Shown: positions 26,627 through 35,644 of the stretch, piece after piece
Layout of the letters: the number at the start of each line of letters is the position of its first letter
Numbering within the stretch: position 1 is the stretch's first letter
Assembly: GCF_004217135.1 (NCBI RefSeq)
Contig: NZ_SHKK01000001.1
Location: 1,178,001-1,242,000, forward strand
Reading direction: 5' to 3'
Length of the DNA: 64,000 nt
From: Micromonospora violae
GTDB lineage: Bacteria; Actinomycetota; Actinomycetes; Mycobacteriales; Micromonosporaceae
Notes under the pieces: generated by a model
Told to the model about the DNA's origin: nothing
Seen by the model: the letters and a program-made list of their open reading frames with translations, nothing else
Database searches by the model: none
Translations under genes and position numbers: made by a program

Positions 26627-27298
26627 ATGCGGTCACGGCCGAGCTATGAGGATCGGTTGACCCTGGCGAGCCTGGATTTCCTGGGGGATCTTCAGGATCT
26701 GCGGGAACGTGTCCAGCAGTTGCCCGATCAGCGAGGCGATGAGTTCCACGAAGATGCTCAGCATCAGGGCGCGGACCAATCCGACTCCGTCTGGGTCGGA
26801 GTCGACGCACGTGGACGTGTCACGAGCCTTGACATCAGCCGTCGATGGCGTGATCGCCTCGTGGTCAGCGATCTCCCGCTGGCGTTGTATGAGGCTTACA
26901 CCGCCGCGGTGCGGAAGTCGATGGAGGCCGGTGCGCTGGCTTCGGCGCGAGGTGCGCCCGTTTCGGCTGACCGTCCACGAACGTCCCTGGCCCTGCCGGA
27001 GCCGGAGCTGGGTGATGACGAGTGGCGTCGAGCCCGGTGGGACCGACTCGACGCCATCAGAGCAGAGCTGCGTCGGCTGGCTGAGCGGGACCCGTCCCCT
27101 TCGCGGCAGGAGCGTGCGGTGTCCGGTCCAGACGGATACGTGACGCTGCGACTCCTGGGGGAGGATCTTATCGGTATCACCGGTGAGGTCGGCCGGATCG
27201 CCAGGGCGGATGTGGAACTGATCCGCACCGATGCTCTTGCCGCGTTCCAGCGAGCCGGGTTGTGTGCTGATACATGGACGGAGGGCTGGCATGCCTGA
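26627..27298 (+). CDS. YbaB/EbfC-like protein, first gene of an ESX-like trio
   Basis: 223 aa from ATG 26627, preceded by a run of eight G residues that can act as ribosome site. The frame is open further upstream but without a better start. The core SVWVGVDARGRVTSLDISRR with a following amphipathic helix (LPLALYEAYTAAVRKSMEAG) resembles the YbaB/EbfC-type proteins that accompany WXG100 and ESX genes in actinobacteria. The C-terminal part (EWRRARWDRLDAIRAELRRL) is helical. It overlaps the next gene by 8 nt. It is probably a cytoplasmic helper or secretion-associated factor; the assignment is by pattern only. Confidence 0.7.
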   Translation: MRSRPSYEDRLTLASLDFLGDLQDLRERVQQLPDQRGDEFHEDAQHQGADQSDSVWVGVDARGRVTSLDISRRWRDRLVVSDLPLALYEAYTAAVRKSMEAGALASARGAPVSADRPRTSLALPEPELGDDEWRRARWDRLDAIRAELRRLAERDPSPSRQERAVSGPDGYVTLRLLGEDLIGITGEVGRIARADVELIRTDALAAFQRAGLCADTWTEGWHA

Positions 27299-27608
27299 TA
27301 TCGAGGTCCTCACCGATGCTCTTCGGGACGAGGCAGGCAGATGGCGCAGGCTGGCGGAGGAGATGGGGGACGTGGAGCGGGCGGCGAGTCATCTCGACCT
27401 CGCTCCGACCGCTTTCTTCATCGGCGATGCCAACACGCTGTTGCACTCCTTTGCATACGACAGCTTCCAGTCGTTCATGTTCAATGTGATTGCCGGAGCG
27501 GTCGTGGAGTTCAGGCAGATCGCTGAGGCGCTTGACCGGGTAGCCAACGCATATGACCGGGCGGATGCGGTCGTCGAGCTCGACTTGAACGCCATCTATC
27601 GGGCGTAG
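27291..27608 (+). CDS. Small helical ESX-secretion-associated (WXG100/EspC-like) protein
   Basis: 105 aa, ATG within the 3' end of the previous gene, with GAGGG about 6 nt upstream. It is almost wholly alpha-helical with heptad-like spacing (LTDALRDEAGRWRRLAEEMG, AVVEFRQIAEALDRVANAYD), like WXG100 or DUF2580/EspC proteins. A classical central WxG is missing; FIGDANTLL occupies the probable turn. Such proteins are exported by type VII systems as helical hairpins, often as pairs. No ESX ATPase is within the window. The next gene starts about 35 nt downstream. Confidence 0.7.
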   Translation: MPDIEVLTDALRDEAGRWRRLAEEMGDVERAASHLDLAPTAFFIGDANTLLHSFAYDSFQSFMFNVIAGAVVEFRQIAEALDRVANAYDRADAVVELDLNAIYRA

Positions 27609-27643
27609 TGCCGACCATTGATTGTCGGGGGAGGACACCAGCG

Positions 27644-28405
27644 GTGGCACCAACGAATGAGTTGGAGCAAGCGATCCTTGAACAGAAAAGTATGTTCCTC
27701 GACGCATTTCAGGCGATCGAGCCGGGGGCTGAGCTCCTGGTCGGGAAATTCAACGAGCTCGTCGGTGAGGTAGGTCAGTCGGCCTGGTTGCTCGGACCGG
27801 CCGCGACCTTCATGGTCAGGCGGGATCTGGGGGATATTCAGGATGCCCTTGAGCAGGTCATCGCCAAAGTAAAGTACGCCTTGGCGCATCAGGTCCCGGT
27901 GCTGTCCCTGATATCGGCCGGCGTTGACTGGCTTGCCGAGGTGAAGCGGCCGGTTTCGGAGCTTTCGGTCGCGACGGTCCGGCCGGACAACATGAACTTC
28001 GCCAAGTGGATCGGGGATGCGGCGAACGCCTACAACGCCGGGGTCGCGATCCAGCGGGCGGCTGTGGATGAGGTGACGAACAAGGCCGAGTTCATCAGCA
28101 AATGGCTATTTGACGTCATCACGGCCAATGTCGATTACGCGATCGGGCTTGCGAAGGTTGTCACGGACGTGTTGGGAAGAATCACTCAGGCGGTGCTCAA
28201 GGTGGGGGGTGTGATCACTATCCCCTGGGCCCTGGTGCAGTTGGAAGAGTCAATCGGCGATATCGTGGAGGGGTCGTTCAACTATCTGCTCACCATCGAA
28301 CAGCGCCTCTTCGACGCCCTGGCGAGAATGCGGGACGTCGCAGGACAGATTGCGGACCACTCGAAGTTCCCGAACGGCAAGTGGCCGCAGATGGTCACTG
28401 GATGA
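27644..28405 (+). CDS. Helical ESX-like effector or partner protein
   Basis: 253 aa from GTG 27644, with GGGGGAGGA 8 nt upstream. A GTG at 27608 overlapping the previous stop lacks such a site. The protein is predominantly helical. The N-terminal ~90 residues could form a WXG/LXG-like hairpin (ELEQAILEQKSMFLDAFQAI, FNELVGEVGQSAWLLGPAAT). Two hydrophobic stretches occur later (VDYAIGLAKVVTDVLG and VLKVGGVITIPWALVQ). No catalytic motif is seen. The gene order (YbaB-like, small helical, larger helical) is typical of actinobacterial type VII cargo cassettes. Function unknown. Confidence 0.75.
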   Translation: MAPTNELEQAILEQKSMFLDAFQAIEPGAELLVGKFNELVGEVGQSAWLLGPAATFMVRRDLGDIQDALEQVIAKVKYALAHQVPVLSLISAGVDWLAEVKRPVSELSVATVRPDNMNFAKWIGDAANAYNAGVAIQRAAVDEVTNKAEFISKWLFDVITANVDYAIGLAKVVTDVLGRITQAVLKVGGVITIPWALVQLEESIGDIVEGSFNYLLTIEQRLFDALARMRDVAGQIADHSKFPNGKWPQMVTG

Positions 28406-28420
28406 TGTAGTCAGGCCGCA

Positions 28421-29056
28421 TCAGGCGGTCGGCACCAGGGCGAGTGTCCGTCGGAGCGCCCTCACCGTCTCCCGGGCCAGAAGCTCTGTGGAAACGAACT
28501 CGTCACCTCCGACGGCGAGCCAGACCTGCACGACCAGGTTGTCGTCCCGAGCCTGTGCCATGTACTCCGCATACTTGAACCCGGGTTGTGACTGTCGGGT
28601 GTATGCCTCCGCCTCGTCGCCGATGCCTTCCAGATCGCCCGCACGCCGCATGCTGGCACCCTGGCGGGCTGTCCCATACAAGCGCACTGCATCTTCGGTC
28701 GACGCCGGTGTCGATGCCTCAACCCGAAAATTCGCTTCGTGGCCGTCCGCCGTCTCCATTTCGACCAGACAGGCCGCACCCGGCGCCGCCTGCGGCGGGG
28801 TGGGATCTTCTCGCCGCACGGTGAGGGAGAGCGTGGCGAGCGGGATCAGGTCGCGGTGTTCGCAGAGACGTAGGCCAGCCGCGGTGAAGCTGCGAACGGG
28901 ATCCGCTGGGGGAGTCGCGACGGGACTGGTCGTCTGCGGAGGAGGTCCCTCAGTCTTGGACGGGCCGCCATCCACAGTGTCGTCGCAGGCGGCAACAGCA
29001 GCGAAGATCGTCAGGATCGCGACCGCCCGTAGCAGGGGTCGGGGTAACAACGCCAT
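28421..29056 (-). CDS. Putative lipoprotein
   Basis: 211 aa from ATG 29056; a longer frame to 29200 would cross the terminator hairpin. The signal peptide MALLPRPLLRAVAILTIFAA leads to a lipobox-like AVAAC. After a Pro/Thr linker, a domain with paired Cys (RLCEHRDLIPL and AACLVEME) and regular strands resembles actinobacterial DUF3558-type lipoproteins. No ribosome site is visible and TATCCT lies about 7 nt upstream, so the mRNA may be leaderless. It converges on the ESX-like trio with 15 bp between stops. Confidence 0.75.
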   Translation of the reverse strand: MALLPRPLLRAVAILTIFAAVAACDDTVDGGPSKTEGPPPQTTSPVATPPADPVRSFTAAGLRLCEHRDLIPLATLSLTVRREDPTPPQAAPGAACLVEMETADGHEANFRVEASTPASTEDAVRLYGTARQGASMRRAGDLEGIGDEAEAYTRQSQPGFKYAEYMAQARDDNLVVQVWLAVGGDEFVSTELLARETVRALRRTLALVPTA

Positions 29057-29131
29057 CACACAGAGGATAGTCGGCGCGGCGGCCAACCATTGTCCCGGCG
29101 GTGGGCTTCCATCATCGTGACCGGTCGGCGC

Positions 29132-29178
29132 GTGGTCAGAGCCTCCCCGGCGACCCATGCCGGGGAGGCTCTGACCAC
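29132..29178 (-). terminator. Strong hairpin terminator after the 2061-aa subtilase gene
   Basis: A perfect 19-bp GC-rich stem (29132-29150 with 29160-29178) has a 9-nt loop (CGACCCATG). It lies 23 nt past the subtilase stop. It has no T-run, which is usual for actinobacterial terminators. It also separates the divergently placed lipoprotein gene. Confidence 0.8.
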
Positions 29179-29201
29179 TGCTAGCGAATTGTCCGGTCAA
29201 C

Positions 29202-32200
29202 TCATAGGCGCGGGTCCTGCTGGACCTTCAGGGCGTTGAGGATCGGGTCGCCCTCGCCCTTCTCGCGGCGAAGCTCGATCGTCAGATCGCCGCCGGCGTG
29301 CTCAACGGTGGCCGTGTTCAGGTCCGCGGTCAGCGCACCCACCTTCGCCTGCACGTCGTGGTCGTAGAGCACGACCTTGCCGTCGGCCAGCACGTCGAAG
29401 GCACGCTTGCCGACCTTGACCTTCTCGATCTCGGCGAAGTCGAGGCCGATCCGGTACGTCCCGGCGGGGGCGTTCTTGAACACGTAGCTGAACGTCTCGC
29501 CGGTCCGCTGGGTGCGGAACAGCGCGTCGTCCTCGGTGCCAGCGATGTCGGCCTTGGTGGTGCGGGTCTTGCCGCCGACGTAGCCCCACGGCCCCTTGCC
29601 GAGTTGCTGGTCGGGCGACCAGACGAAGCCGTCGGTGCCGACGTGCCCGGCTCCGCCCACGTTGACGCCCTGCCAGTAGGCCGACGTGGCCAGGCGTACC
29701 GGCTTGAGCTGGGCATCGCCCTTGCCGGCGTTCGACGCCACGAGCACGTCCCCGACGAGCACGCCGGACGCGACGCCGGCGTTGTCGGCCGTCGCCGTGA
29801 CCGTGGTGGACTGGCCGACCGCCAGCGTGACCGGGCCGGTCGCGGCCGCGCCCGTGAGGGTCAGCCACGGAAGGTCGGCGGCCTCGTGCCCGCCGTCGCC
29901 GGTGCGCTTCTGCTCGGTGAGCCGCACCTCGAGCGGAGCGGAGCCGGTGTTGGTCACCGTCACGTCGGCCGTCGCCTGCTGCCCCTTGTCCAGCAGCCAG
30001 TCGAACTGACCGCCGGTGACGGTGGCGATGCCCGTGGTCAACGCCGTGTCGACCACCTCGGCCTGGTCCTTCTTGGCGATGGTGACGGGGTGGCTGGCGG
30101 TGACGTAGTTCGGCGCCGACACCTCCACGGTGTTCTCGCCGACCAGCGCCTGAGCCTTCCACCGGCCCTTCACGTCGGTCGTGATGACCCGCTCACCGTT
30201 CGGCCCCTTGAGCGTGACGATCGCACCCTCGATCGGCTTGCCGTCGTTCTTGTCGGTGACCGTGCCCTCGATCGTGCCTGCGGCCGGGAGGGTGTACTCC
30301 ACGCCCAGGCCGGCCTTCAGAACGGCCTGGTTGACGGAGTGCTGGCCCGCCGGGTTGCGGGTCAGGCTCTCCACACCGACCGTCGCCGACGACCCCTGGG
30401 TGAGGGGGTTGTCGCCGCCGACGCCGTCGCCGTACCCGATCTGGATGCGGCCGTCGGCGATCAGGGTGACCGAGAAGCTCACACGAGCCGTCCGGTCGTT
30501 GTAGAAGGCGACGTTGCGCCACTCGATGACTTCCGCCGTCAACCCGTCCACCTCGGTCCTACCGAAGTAGATACCGGCCTCGTCGTCGACGACGAGGTCG
30601 TCCCAGAACGGGTAGATCGCGTCGATCGGGTACGGCCCCGGCAGTGCCGTGTTGCCTCCCGAGGTGTTGGCGCGGTCGAAGGTCAGCGCACCGTTCGTCG
30701 TCACGCACACGCCGTCCCAGGCCGTGTCGTAGAACGGGAACAGGAAGCTGGTGTCGAACCACAGCACGCCGCAGAGGTCGTCGCCGTGCCACCCGGACTC
30801 CTGCGCCCCCTGACGGTAGAGCCCCTCGGTCACCTTCATCGTGTACGAGCGACCGGCGGGGGCCACCGGCACGGGGCCCGGCTCCGGCTGCTCGGGCTGG
30901 GGCTCCGGCTCCGCGATGTCGGCGCGTGGGTCGAGCGTCACCCGCAGGGCGGCGATGGTCGGGGGCTTCAGGCCCTTCGAGCCCCGCAGTTCCACGGTCA
31001 GCGGACCGCCCTCGTGCTTCACGACGGCGGTACGCCAGTCGGCGGCGTTCGGCCCCACAGCCGCGGCCGCGTCGTACGCGTACTCCGTCAGCGTGCCGTC
31101 CACGACGACGTCGAACACCCGCTTGCCCTTGGCCGCCTTGTCGATCTCGGCGAACCCGAGGTCGATCGTGTAGGTGCCCTTGGGCGCGTCGGGGAAGCGG
31201 TAGAACAACTGCTTGTCCGCCGTGGTGCGCTGCGTCTGGAACAAGGCGTCGTCCGCGGTACGGTCGATCCCGGACCTGGTGGAGGCGACCTTCGTCTTCC
31301 CCTCGTAGCCCCACGCCGTCTTGCTGGCGGCCTGGTCGGCGGACCAGGTGAAGCCGGAGCCGTCGGTGAACTTCGCGCCGCCGGCGTTGACGCCGACCTG
31401 GTACTTCGTGGTCGTGAGGGTCACCGGGACGTAGGTCTTGGACTGGCGTCCGGTGTCGGACCGCACCACGATGTTCGCGCCGAGGACCCCGGGCTTGGCG
31501 TCCTTGGAGGAGAGCGACACCTTGACGGTCGTCGCCTGGCCCGGGGCGAGGGTGCCGCCGGTCGAGGAGAGCGACAGCCACGGCAGGTCGATGATCTGGT
31601 CGTCCTCGACGTCGACGAGCACGACGTCGTCGGCGAGCTGGTCGGCCGCCCACAGCGCCCCGGTCGAGTCGGTCTCGAGGCCGCCGCCCTGGCCCACCTT
31701 CTGGCCCGGGAACCACCACGCGTTCACCAGCGAGCAGTCGTCGGGGTCGACCTGCAACAGGCGGGTGGGCCGGTTCGAGGTGAGGTCGGTGTACCAGATG
31801 GTGTCGGACGCCTGGTTGTAGGCCAGGCCCATCACCTCGGGCAACGGCGGGGCGCAGAAGGACAGCAGCGCACCCGCGTTGTCGTGCGACGTCCCGGCGA
31901 CGGTGCCGATCATGCCGTTCCACCGGCCGCCGACGTAGAACACGTCCTGGGCCGGGTTGTAGGCCAGACCGGTCAGCGGCAGCGTGGACCAGTCACCCTT
32001 GATCTCCCGGGTCTTCTTCCCGGTGGTGCGGTCGAAGCAGTGGATGTAGCTGGCCGGGCTGTCCTCCATCTGGCACATGTCACCGGTCTTGGTGTCGAGC
32101 GCCATGTCGAACGCCCGGTAGCCCGGGTTCCACGCCGCGTCGAAGACCTTGCCGGTCGGCTTGCCCGTCACCGTGTAGGCGGTGTTGGTCCGCGCGTTGT

Positions 32201-35200
32201 AGTCGTGGACCCAGACGTCGCCGTCGTACCCGATACCGGTGGGCTCCTTCTCCGCGATGGTGCCCGGGATGGGGATCCGGGTGATGACGTCGCCGCCGGA
32301 GGTCGGGCCGACCTTGGCGGCCGCCTGTGCCTCCGCCTTGGCCACCGTCGCCGCCTTGCCGTCGACGTTCGACGGCTTCATGCCGCCCGCGCCGTTCTTC
32401 CACGCGGCGAGGTCGATGGTGCTGGCCCCACCCTTCGCGGTGCGCGCGGTGGCGTCGGCGGCGTCAAGCTCGGGGTGGCGCGCGGCCTCGCCCAGGGTGT
32501 ACGTCAGCGGCGCCGAGCCGGTGTTGGTCAGCGTGAGCGTGCCGACGCCCTTCTGGTCGGTGCCCAGCACCGCGTCGAGGCCGTCGGCCTTCAGGCCGGC
32601 GACACCCGTGGTCAGCCGCGCGTCGACCGTGGCCTTGGCGTACAGCTTGTCGAGCGAGAAGGGGTACGCCGCGGTCGTGTAGTTCGGCGCCTCGACGGTC
32701 ATCGTGTAGTCGCCGACCGGGAGCTGGCGGTGCACGATGCCCGTCCCGTTGGTCGTGACGCTCTCGACGAGCCCGTCCTTGTCGGCGAACGACACCTTGG
32801 CCCCGGACACCGGCAGCCCGTCGTTCTGGTCGACGACGGTCGCGTCGAGGTAGCCCCAGTCGGGAAGGTCGTAGGTGACGATCATCCCGTCATGCAGCAC
32901 CGGGGCGTTGTCGGAGAACCGGATGCCGTCGACGCCGGCCCAGCCCTGGATGCCGGTGATGGCGCGGGCGCCGCCGGTGACCGGGTCGTCGGTGCCGACG
33001 CCGTCGCCGTACCCGAAGATCACTTTGCCCGAGCGGGTGAGCGTGGCCGAGAAGTTGACCGGCTCGGTGTACTCCGACCGGATCGGGTAAGCCCAGATCT
33101 TGGCGTTGCGGTACTCGACGACGAACGCGTCCTCACCGTTGACCCTGGTGGCGGCCGTGAAGATTCCTCCGCCGGGGGCGAACTCGACGGGGGTCTCGAC
33201 GGAGAACGGGAAGATGCCGGCGCCGCCGCTGCCGGGTCCGGTGCTGGTGTCCGGGGAGATCACGCCGCGCAGGCCGATACCGAGGGTGTCGTGGCTGCCG
33301 TTGTAGAGCGCGACTGGGAACGGCAACTTCACCGTCGCCCACACTCCGCTGGTGATGGTGACCGGGTCGGTGCCGCGCAGGTACTCGCCTTCGGACACGG
33401 CACAGCTGTAGCCGCCCTCGTCGACGACGAGCCCGACCGGGATCTCGCGCGATTCGTTCTGCGCGCCGACGGTCAGCGGGACCGTCGTCGGCGAAAAGCA
33501 GGCGTTGGGCTTGACGCCCAGCGTGTACGTGCCCTCGGGGACACCACCGATCGTGAACGCGCCGTTGGCGTCCGTGCGTACCGGCTTCAGCGGCGTGCCC
33601 GTGATGGTGACGTCGGCGTTCGGCACGGACTGCTTCTTGTCGTCCACGACCCGGCCGCTGATGTCGTGTTTCGCGGCGGCCGTGAGCGGCAGCTTGACGG
33701 AGACGTCCTGGCCGAGGGAGATCGTGACGTTGGCGGTCGCGGTCAGGTAGCCGAAGACCTTGGTGCTGAGCTGGTAGTCACCGACCGGGAGGTTCGTGGT
33801 GAACCGGCCGTCCTTGTCGGTGCCGATCGACCGGCTGAACGGGCCGCTGATCGTGACCTCGGCCGCAGGGACCGGGGTGCCGTTGGCGGTGACGACACCG
33901 GTGAGGGTGCCGCCCTCCCGGGGCGCGAGCTCGAGGAGGCGGACGAGGTCGAGCCGGCCCTCGCCGTACTTGTTGTTGACCTCGGCGGTGCCGCCGCATT
34001 CGGTGTCGTCGACGTCGACGGCGGACTCGCCGAGCAGCCGGCGGGTCTCCTCGACCTGCCCGATGAGGGTCGGATCGTAGCTCCAGAGCGCCGCGACGGC
34101 GCCGGCGACGTGCGGGGACGCCATCGAGGTGCCGGACATCTCGGTGTAGGTGTTGCCCGGGTAGGACGACCGGACGCCGTCACCCGGCGCGGAGATCTCG
34201 GGCTTGACCCGGCCACCCTCACCCTCGCCCTTGCGGGAGAACGGCGCGAGCGTGCCATCCTCCGTGTACGCGCCGACGGAGTAGGCGCTCTCGGCGGAGC
34301 CCGGCGACGAGACGGTGTCGCAGTCCGCGTACGGCACGGTGTTGCCCGACGACCAGACGCTGAAGATGCCCGCAGCGCTCCAGGCCTCGTCGATGGCCTG
34401 GAAGAAGTCGTCGAAGTTGTGCTCGAGGGTCTGGCCCCACGAGTTGTTGATGACGTGGGGGCGCTTGGACGGGTCGGGGTTGTTCCCCTGAACGTCGGTC
34501 GGGGCGAGCAGCCACCAGCCGGACCGGAGCAGCGACTCGACGCCGCTGTTGTCGCAGCAGCCGTTCGTCGCGATCCACTGCGCCTCCGGGGCGACGCCGA
34601 CGTGGTTGGTGCCGTCGTCGCCGACCATCGTGCCCATGGTGTGCGTGCCGTGCCCGTTGTCGTCGCACGGCGTACCCGTGCACGAGCCCCGGGTGGCCAT
34701 CCAGTTGTAGTTGTGGTCGACCGTGCCGTCGGGTTTCGAGCCGCGGTACTGGTTCACCAGGGCGGGGTGGTCGAACTGGACGCCCGAGTCGAGGTTGGAC
34801 ACGGTGATGCCCGCACCGGTGGCGCCCATGGCCCAGGCCTCGGGGGCGTGGATGGCGTCCAGACCCCACGTGGTGGTGCCCTCCCCGGCGGCCTTCGGGG
34901 CGGCGGGGCGGGCGGCCTGGTCAGCGGGGAGCTTCTCGTCCACCGGATCGACCAGCGCGACCTGCGGCGTCGCGTGGATCTCGGCGACCTGCGTCTTCGC
35001 GGCCACGGTGAGGGCGAGCTTTTCGGTGCCGCCCTTGACGACCACGGCGTTGGCGATCGGGTAGGAGGTGTACTTGACACCGGCCCGGTCAAGTTCGCCG
35101 GAGATCGATGCCAGGGAGGTCTTCGCCGCCGCGGTCAGCGCGTCGTAGACGAACTGGCCGCGAGCGGTCCAGTCGGTGATCTTCTTCGCCGGCTCGAGGT

Positions 35201-35387
35201 CGGCGTTGGTGTCGAACGTGATCCAGAAGTCGGACGCCGGCTCCGTGCGGAACCGGTCCTTCAGGTTCGTGGCGATCTTGTTGGCCGCCGCCCCGGGATC
35301 GGGTTCGGCGGCGGACGCCGGTAACGGCTGGATCAGGCTGAGGCCGACCGCTACGGCCAGCGAGGCGGTGAGGGTTCTGAGTCTCAT
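29202..35387 (-). CDS. Very large secreted S8 protease with duplicated beta-sandwich/malectin modules
   Basis: 2061 aa, ATG with GAAGGA upstream. Signal peptide MRLRTLTASLAVAVGLSLIQ ends near ASAAEP. An inhibitor-like propeptide spans about 30-150. The S8 domain has Asp200 (NLDSG), His246 (NGHGTH) and Ser421 (GTSMAS). Two carboxypeptidase-regulatory-like domains follow (about 490-640). Then a module occurs twice: beta-sandwich ending in FGYGDGVG or IGYGDGVG, a CarboxypepD-like unit, TTGVAGL or TTGIATV, a NTGSAPL strand unit and a malectin-like domain (ending near 1540 and at the C-terminus). The first copy contains an extra propeller-like insertion (about 1080-1290). It resembles Vpr/bacillopeptidase F-type enzymes and should act extracellularly. 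Upstream are LuxR and NACHT genes on the same strand. Confidence 0.92.
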   Translation of the reverse strand: MRLRTLTASLAVAVGLSLIQPLPASAAEPDPGAAANKIATNLKDRFRTEPASDFWITFDTNADLEPAKKITDWTARGQFVYDALTAAAKTSLASISGELDRAGVKYTSYPIANAVVVKGGTEKLALTVAAKTQVAEIHATPQVALVDPVDEKLPADQAARPAAPKAAGEGTTTWGLDAIHAPEAWAMGATGAGITVSNLDSGVQFDHPALVNQYRGSKPDGTVDHNYNWMATRGSCTGTPCDDNGHGTHTMGTMVGDDGTNHVGVAPEAQWIATNGCCDNSGVESLLRSGWWLLAPTDVQGNNPDPSKRPHVINNSWGQTLEHNFDDFFQAIDEAWSAAGIFSVWSSGNTVPYADCDTVSSPGSAESAYSVGAYTEDGTLAPFSRKGEGEGGRVKPEISAPGDGVRSSYPGNTYTEMSGTSMASPHVAGAVAALWSYDPTLIGQVEETRRLLGESAVDVDDTECGGTAEVNNKYGEGRLDLVRLLELAPREGGTLTGVVTANGTPVPAAEVTISGPFSRSIGTDKDGRFTTNLPVGDYQLSTKVFGYLTATANVTISLGQDVSVKLPLTAAAKHDISGRVVDDKKQSVPNADVTITGTPLKPVRTDANGAFTIGGVPEGTYTLGVKPNACFSPTTVPLTVGAQNESREIPVGLVVDEGGYSCAVSEGEYLRGTDPVTITSGVWATVKLPFPVALYNGSHDTLGIGLRGVISPDTSTGPGSGGAGIFPFSVETPVEFAPGGGIFTAATRVNGEDAFVVEYRNAKIWAYPIRSEYTEPVNFSATLTRSGKVIFGYGDGVGTDDPVTGGARAITGIQGWAGVDGIRFSDNAPVLHDGMIVTYDLPDWGYLDATVVDQNDGLPVSGAKVSFADKDGLVESVTTNGTGIVHRQLPVGDYTMTVEAPNYTTAAYPFSLDKLYAKATVDARLTTGVAGLKADGLDAVLGTDQKGVGTLTLTNTGSAPLTYTLGEAARHPELDAADATARTAKGGASTIDLAAWKNGAGGMKPSNVDGKAATVAKAEAQAAAKVGPTSGGDVITRIPIPGTIAEKEPTGIGYDGDVWVHDYNARTNTAYTVTGKPTGKVFDAAWNPGYRAFDMALDTKTGDMCQMEDSPASYIHCFDRTTGKKTREIKGDWSTLPLTGLAYNPAQDVFYVGGRWNGMIGTVAGTSHDNAGALLSFCAPPLPEVMGLAYNQASDTIWYTDLTSNRPTRLLQVDPDDCSLVNAWWFPGQKVGQGGGLETDSTGALWAADQLADDVVLVDVEDDQIIDLPWLSLSSTGGTLAPGQATTVKVSLSSKDAKPGVLGANIVVRSDTGRQSKTYVPVTLTTTKYQVGVNAGGAKFTDGSGFTWSADQAASKTAWGYEGKTKVASTRSGIDRTADDALFQTQRTTADKQLFYRFPDAPKGTYTIDLGFAEIDKAAKGKRVFDVVVDGTLTEYAYDAAAAVGPNAADWRTAVVKHEGGPLTVELRGSKGLKPPTIAALRVTLDPRADIAEPEPQPEQPEPGPVPVAPAGRSYTMKVTEGLYRQGAQESGWHGDDLCGVLWFDTSFLFPFYDTAWDGVCVTTNGALTFDRANTSGGNTALPGPYPIDAIYPFWDDLVVDDEAGIYFGRTEVDGLTAEVIEWRNVAFYNDRTARVSFSVTLIADGRIQIGYGDGVGGDNPLTQGSSATVGVESLTRNPAGQHSVNQAVLKAGLGVEYTLPAAGTIEGTVTDKNDGKPIEGAIVTLKGPNGERVITTDVKGRWKAQALVGENTVEVSAPNYVTASHPVTIAKKDQAEVVDTALTTGIATVTGGQFDWLLDKGQQATADVTVTNTGSAPLEVRLTEQKRTGDGGHEAADLPWLTLTGAAATGPVTLAVGQSTTVTATADNAGVASGVLVGDVLVASNAGKGDAQLKPVRLATSAYWQGVNVGGAGHVGTDGFVWSPDQQLGKGPWGYVGGKTRTTKADIAGTEDDALFRTQRTGETFSYVFKNAPAGTYRIGLDFAEIEKVKVGKRAFDVLADGKVVLYDHDVQAKVGALTADLNTATVEHAGGDLTIELRREKGEGDPILNALKVQQDPRL

Positions 35388-35597
35388 GCAGTGTCCTTCG
35401 GCCTACAGGGGCTGATAGGGGTCGTGGCTCGTGTGGTCGCCGACGCCGTCGGCGTCGCGGGCCTCGGCGTCGTCGTCGGCGCTGGCGCGCGGGTCGCGCG
35501 GCAGCTCGGCTGGTGGCTGATGCTCGATCGCGGAGTCGTCACGCGCGACAGGTCGCTCAGGCATTCATTGCCCTACGGCTATGGATCATGAAGTCAT

Positions 35598-35613
35598 ATT
35601 CGGCTGGCCGAAT
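35598..35613 (-). terminator. Palindrome in the 257-bp gap between LuxR and subtilase genes
   Basis: ATTCGGC-TG-GCCGAAT forms a perfect 7-bp stem, flanked by CTACGGC about 18 nt to the left and GCCGTAG just to the right, which can pair around it. It lies about 30 nt past the LuxR gene stop, in an AT-rich pocket. It may be a terminator for that gene or an operator for the subtilase. Nothing else in 35388-35644 is recognisable. Confidence 0.4.
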
Positions 35614-35644
35614 GGCCGTAGCTATCCAGCGGATACGTCAATTT

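Noticed and set aside
29298-35324. A very long open frame (about 2000 codons) on the + strand antisense to the large subtilase
   Set aside because: It is rich in Arg, Val, Gly and Asp, has no domain and mirrors the codon bias of the real gene. In GC-rich DNA the complementary frame of a long gene often lacks stops.
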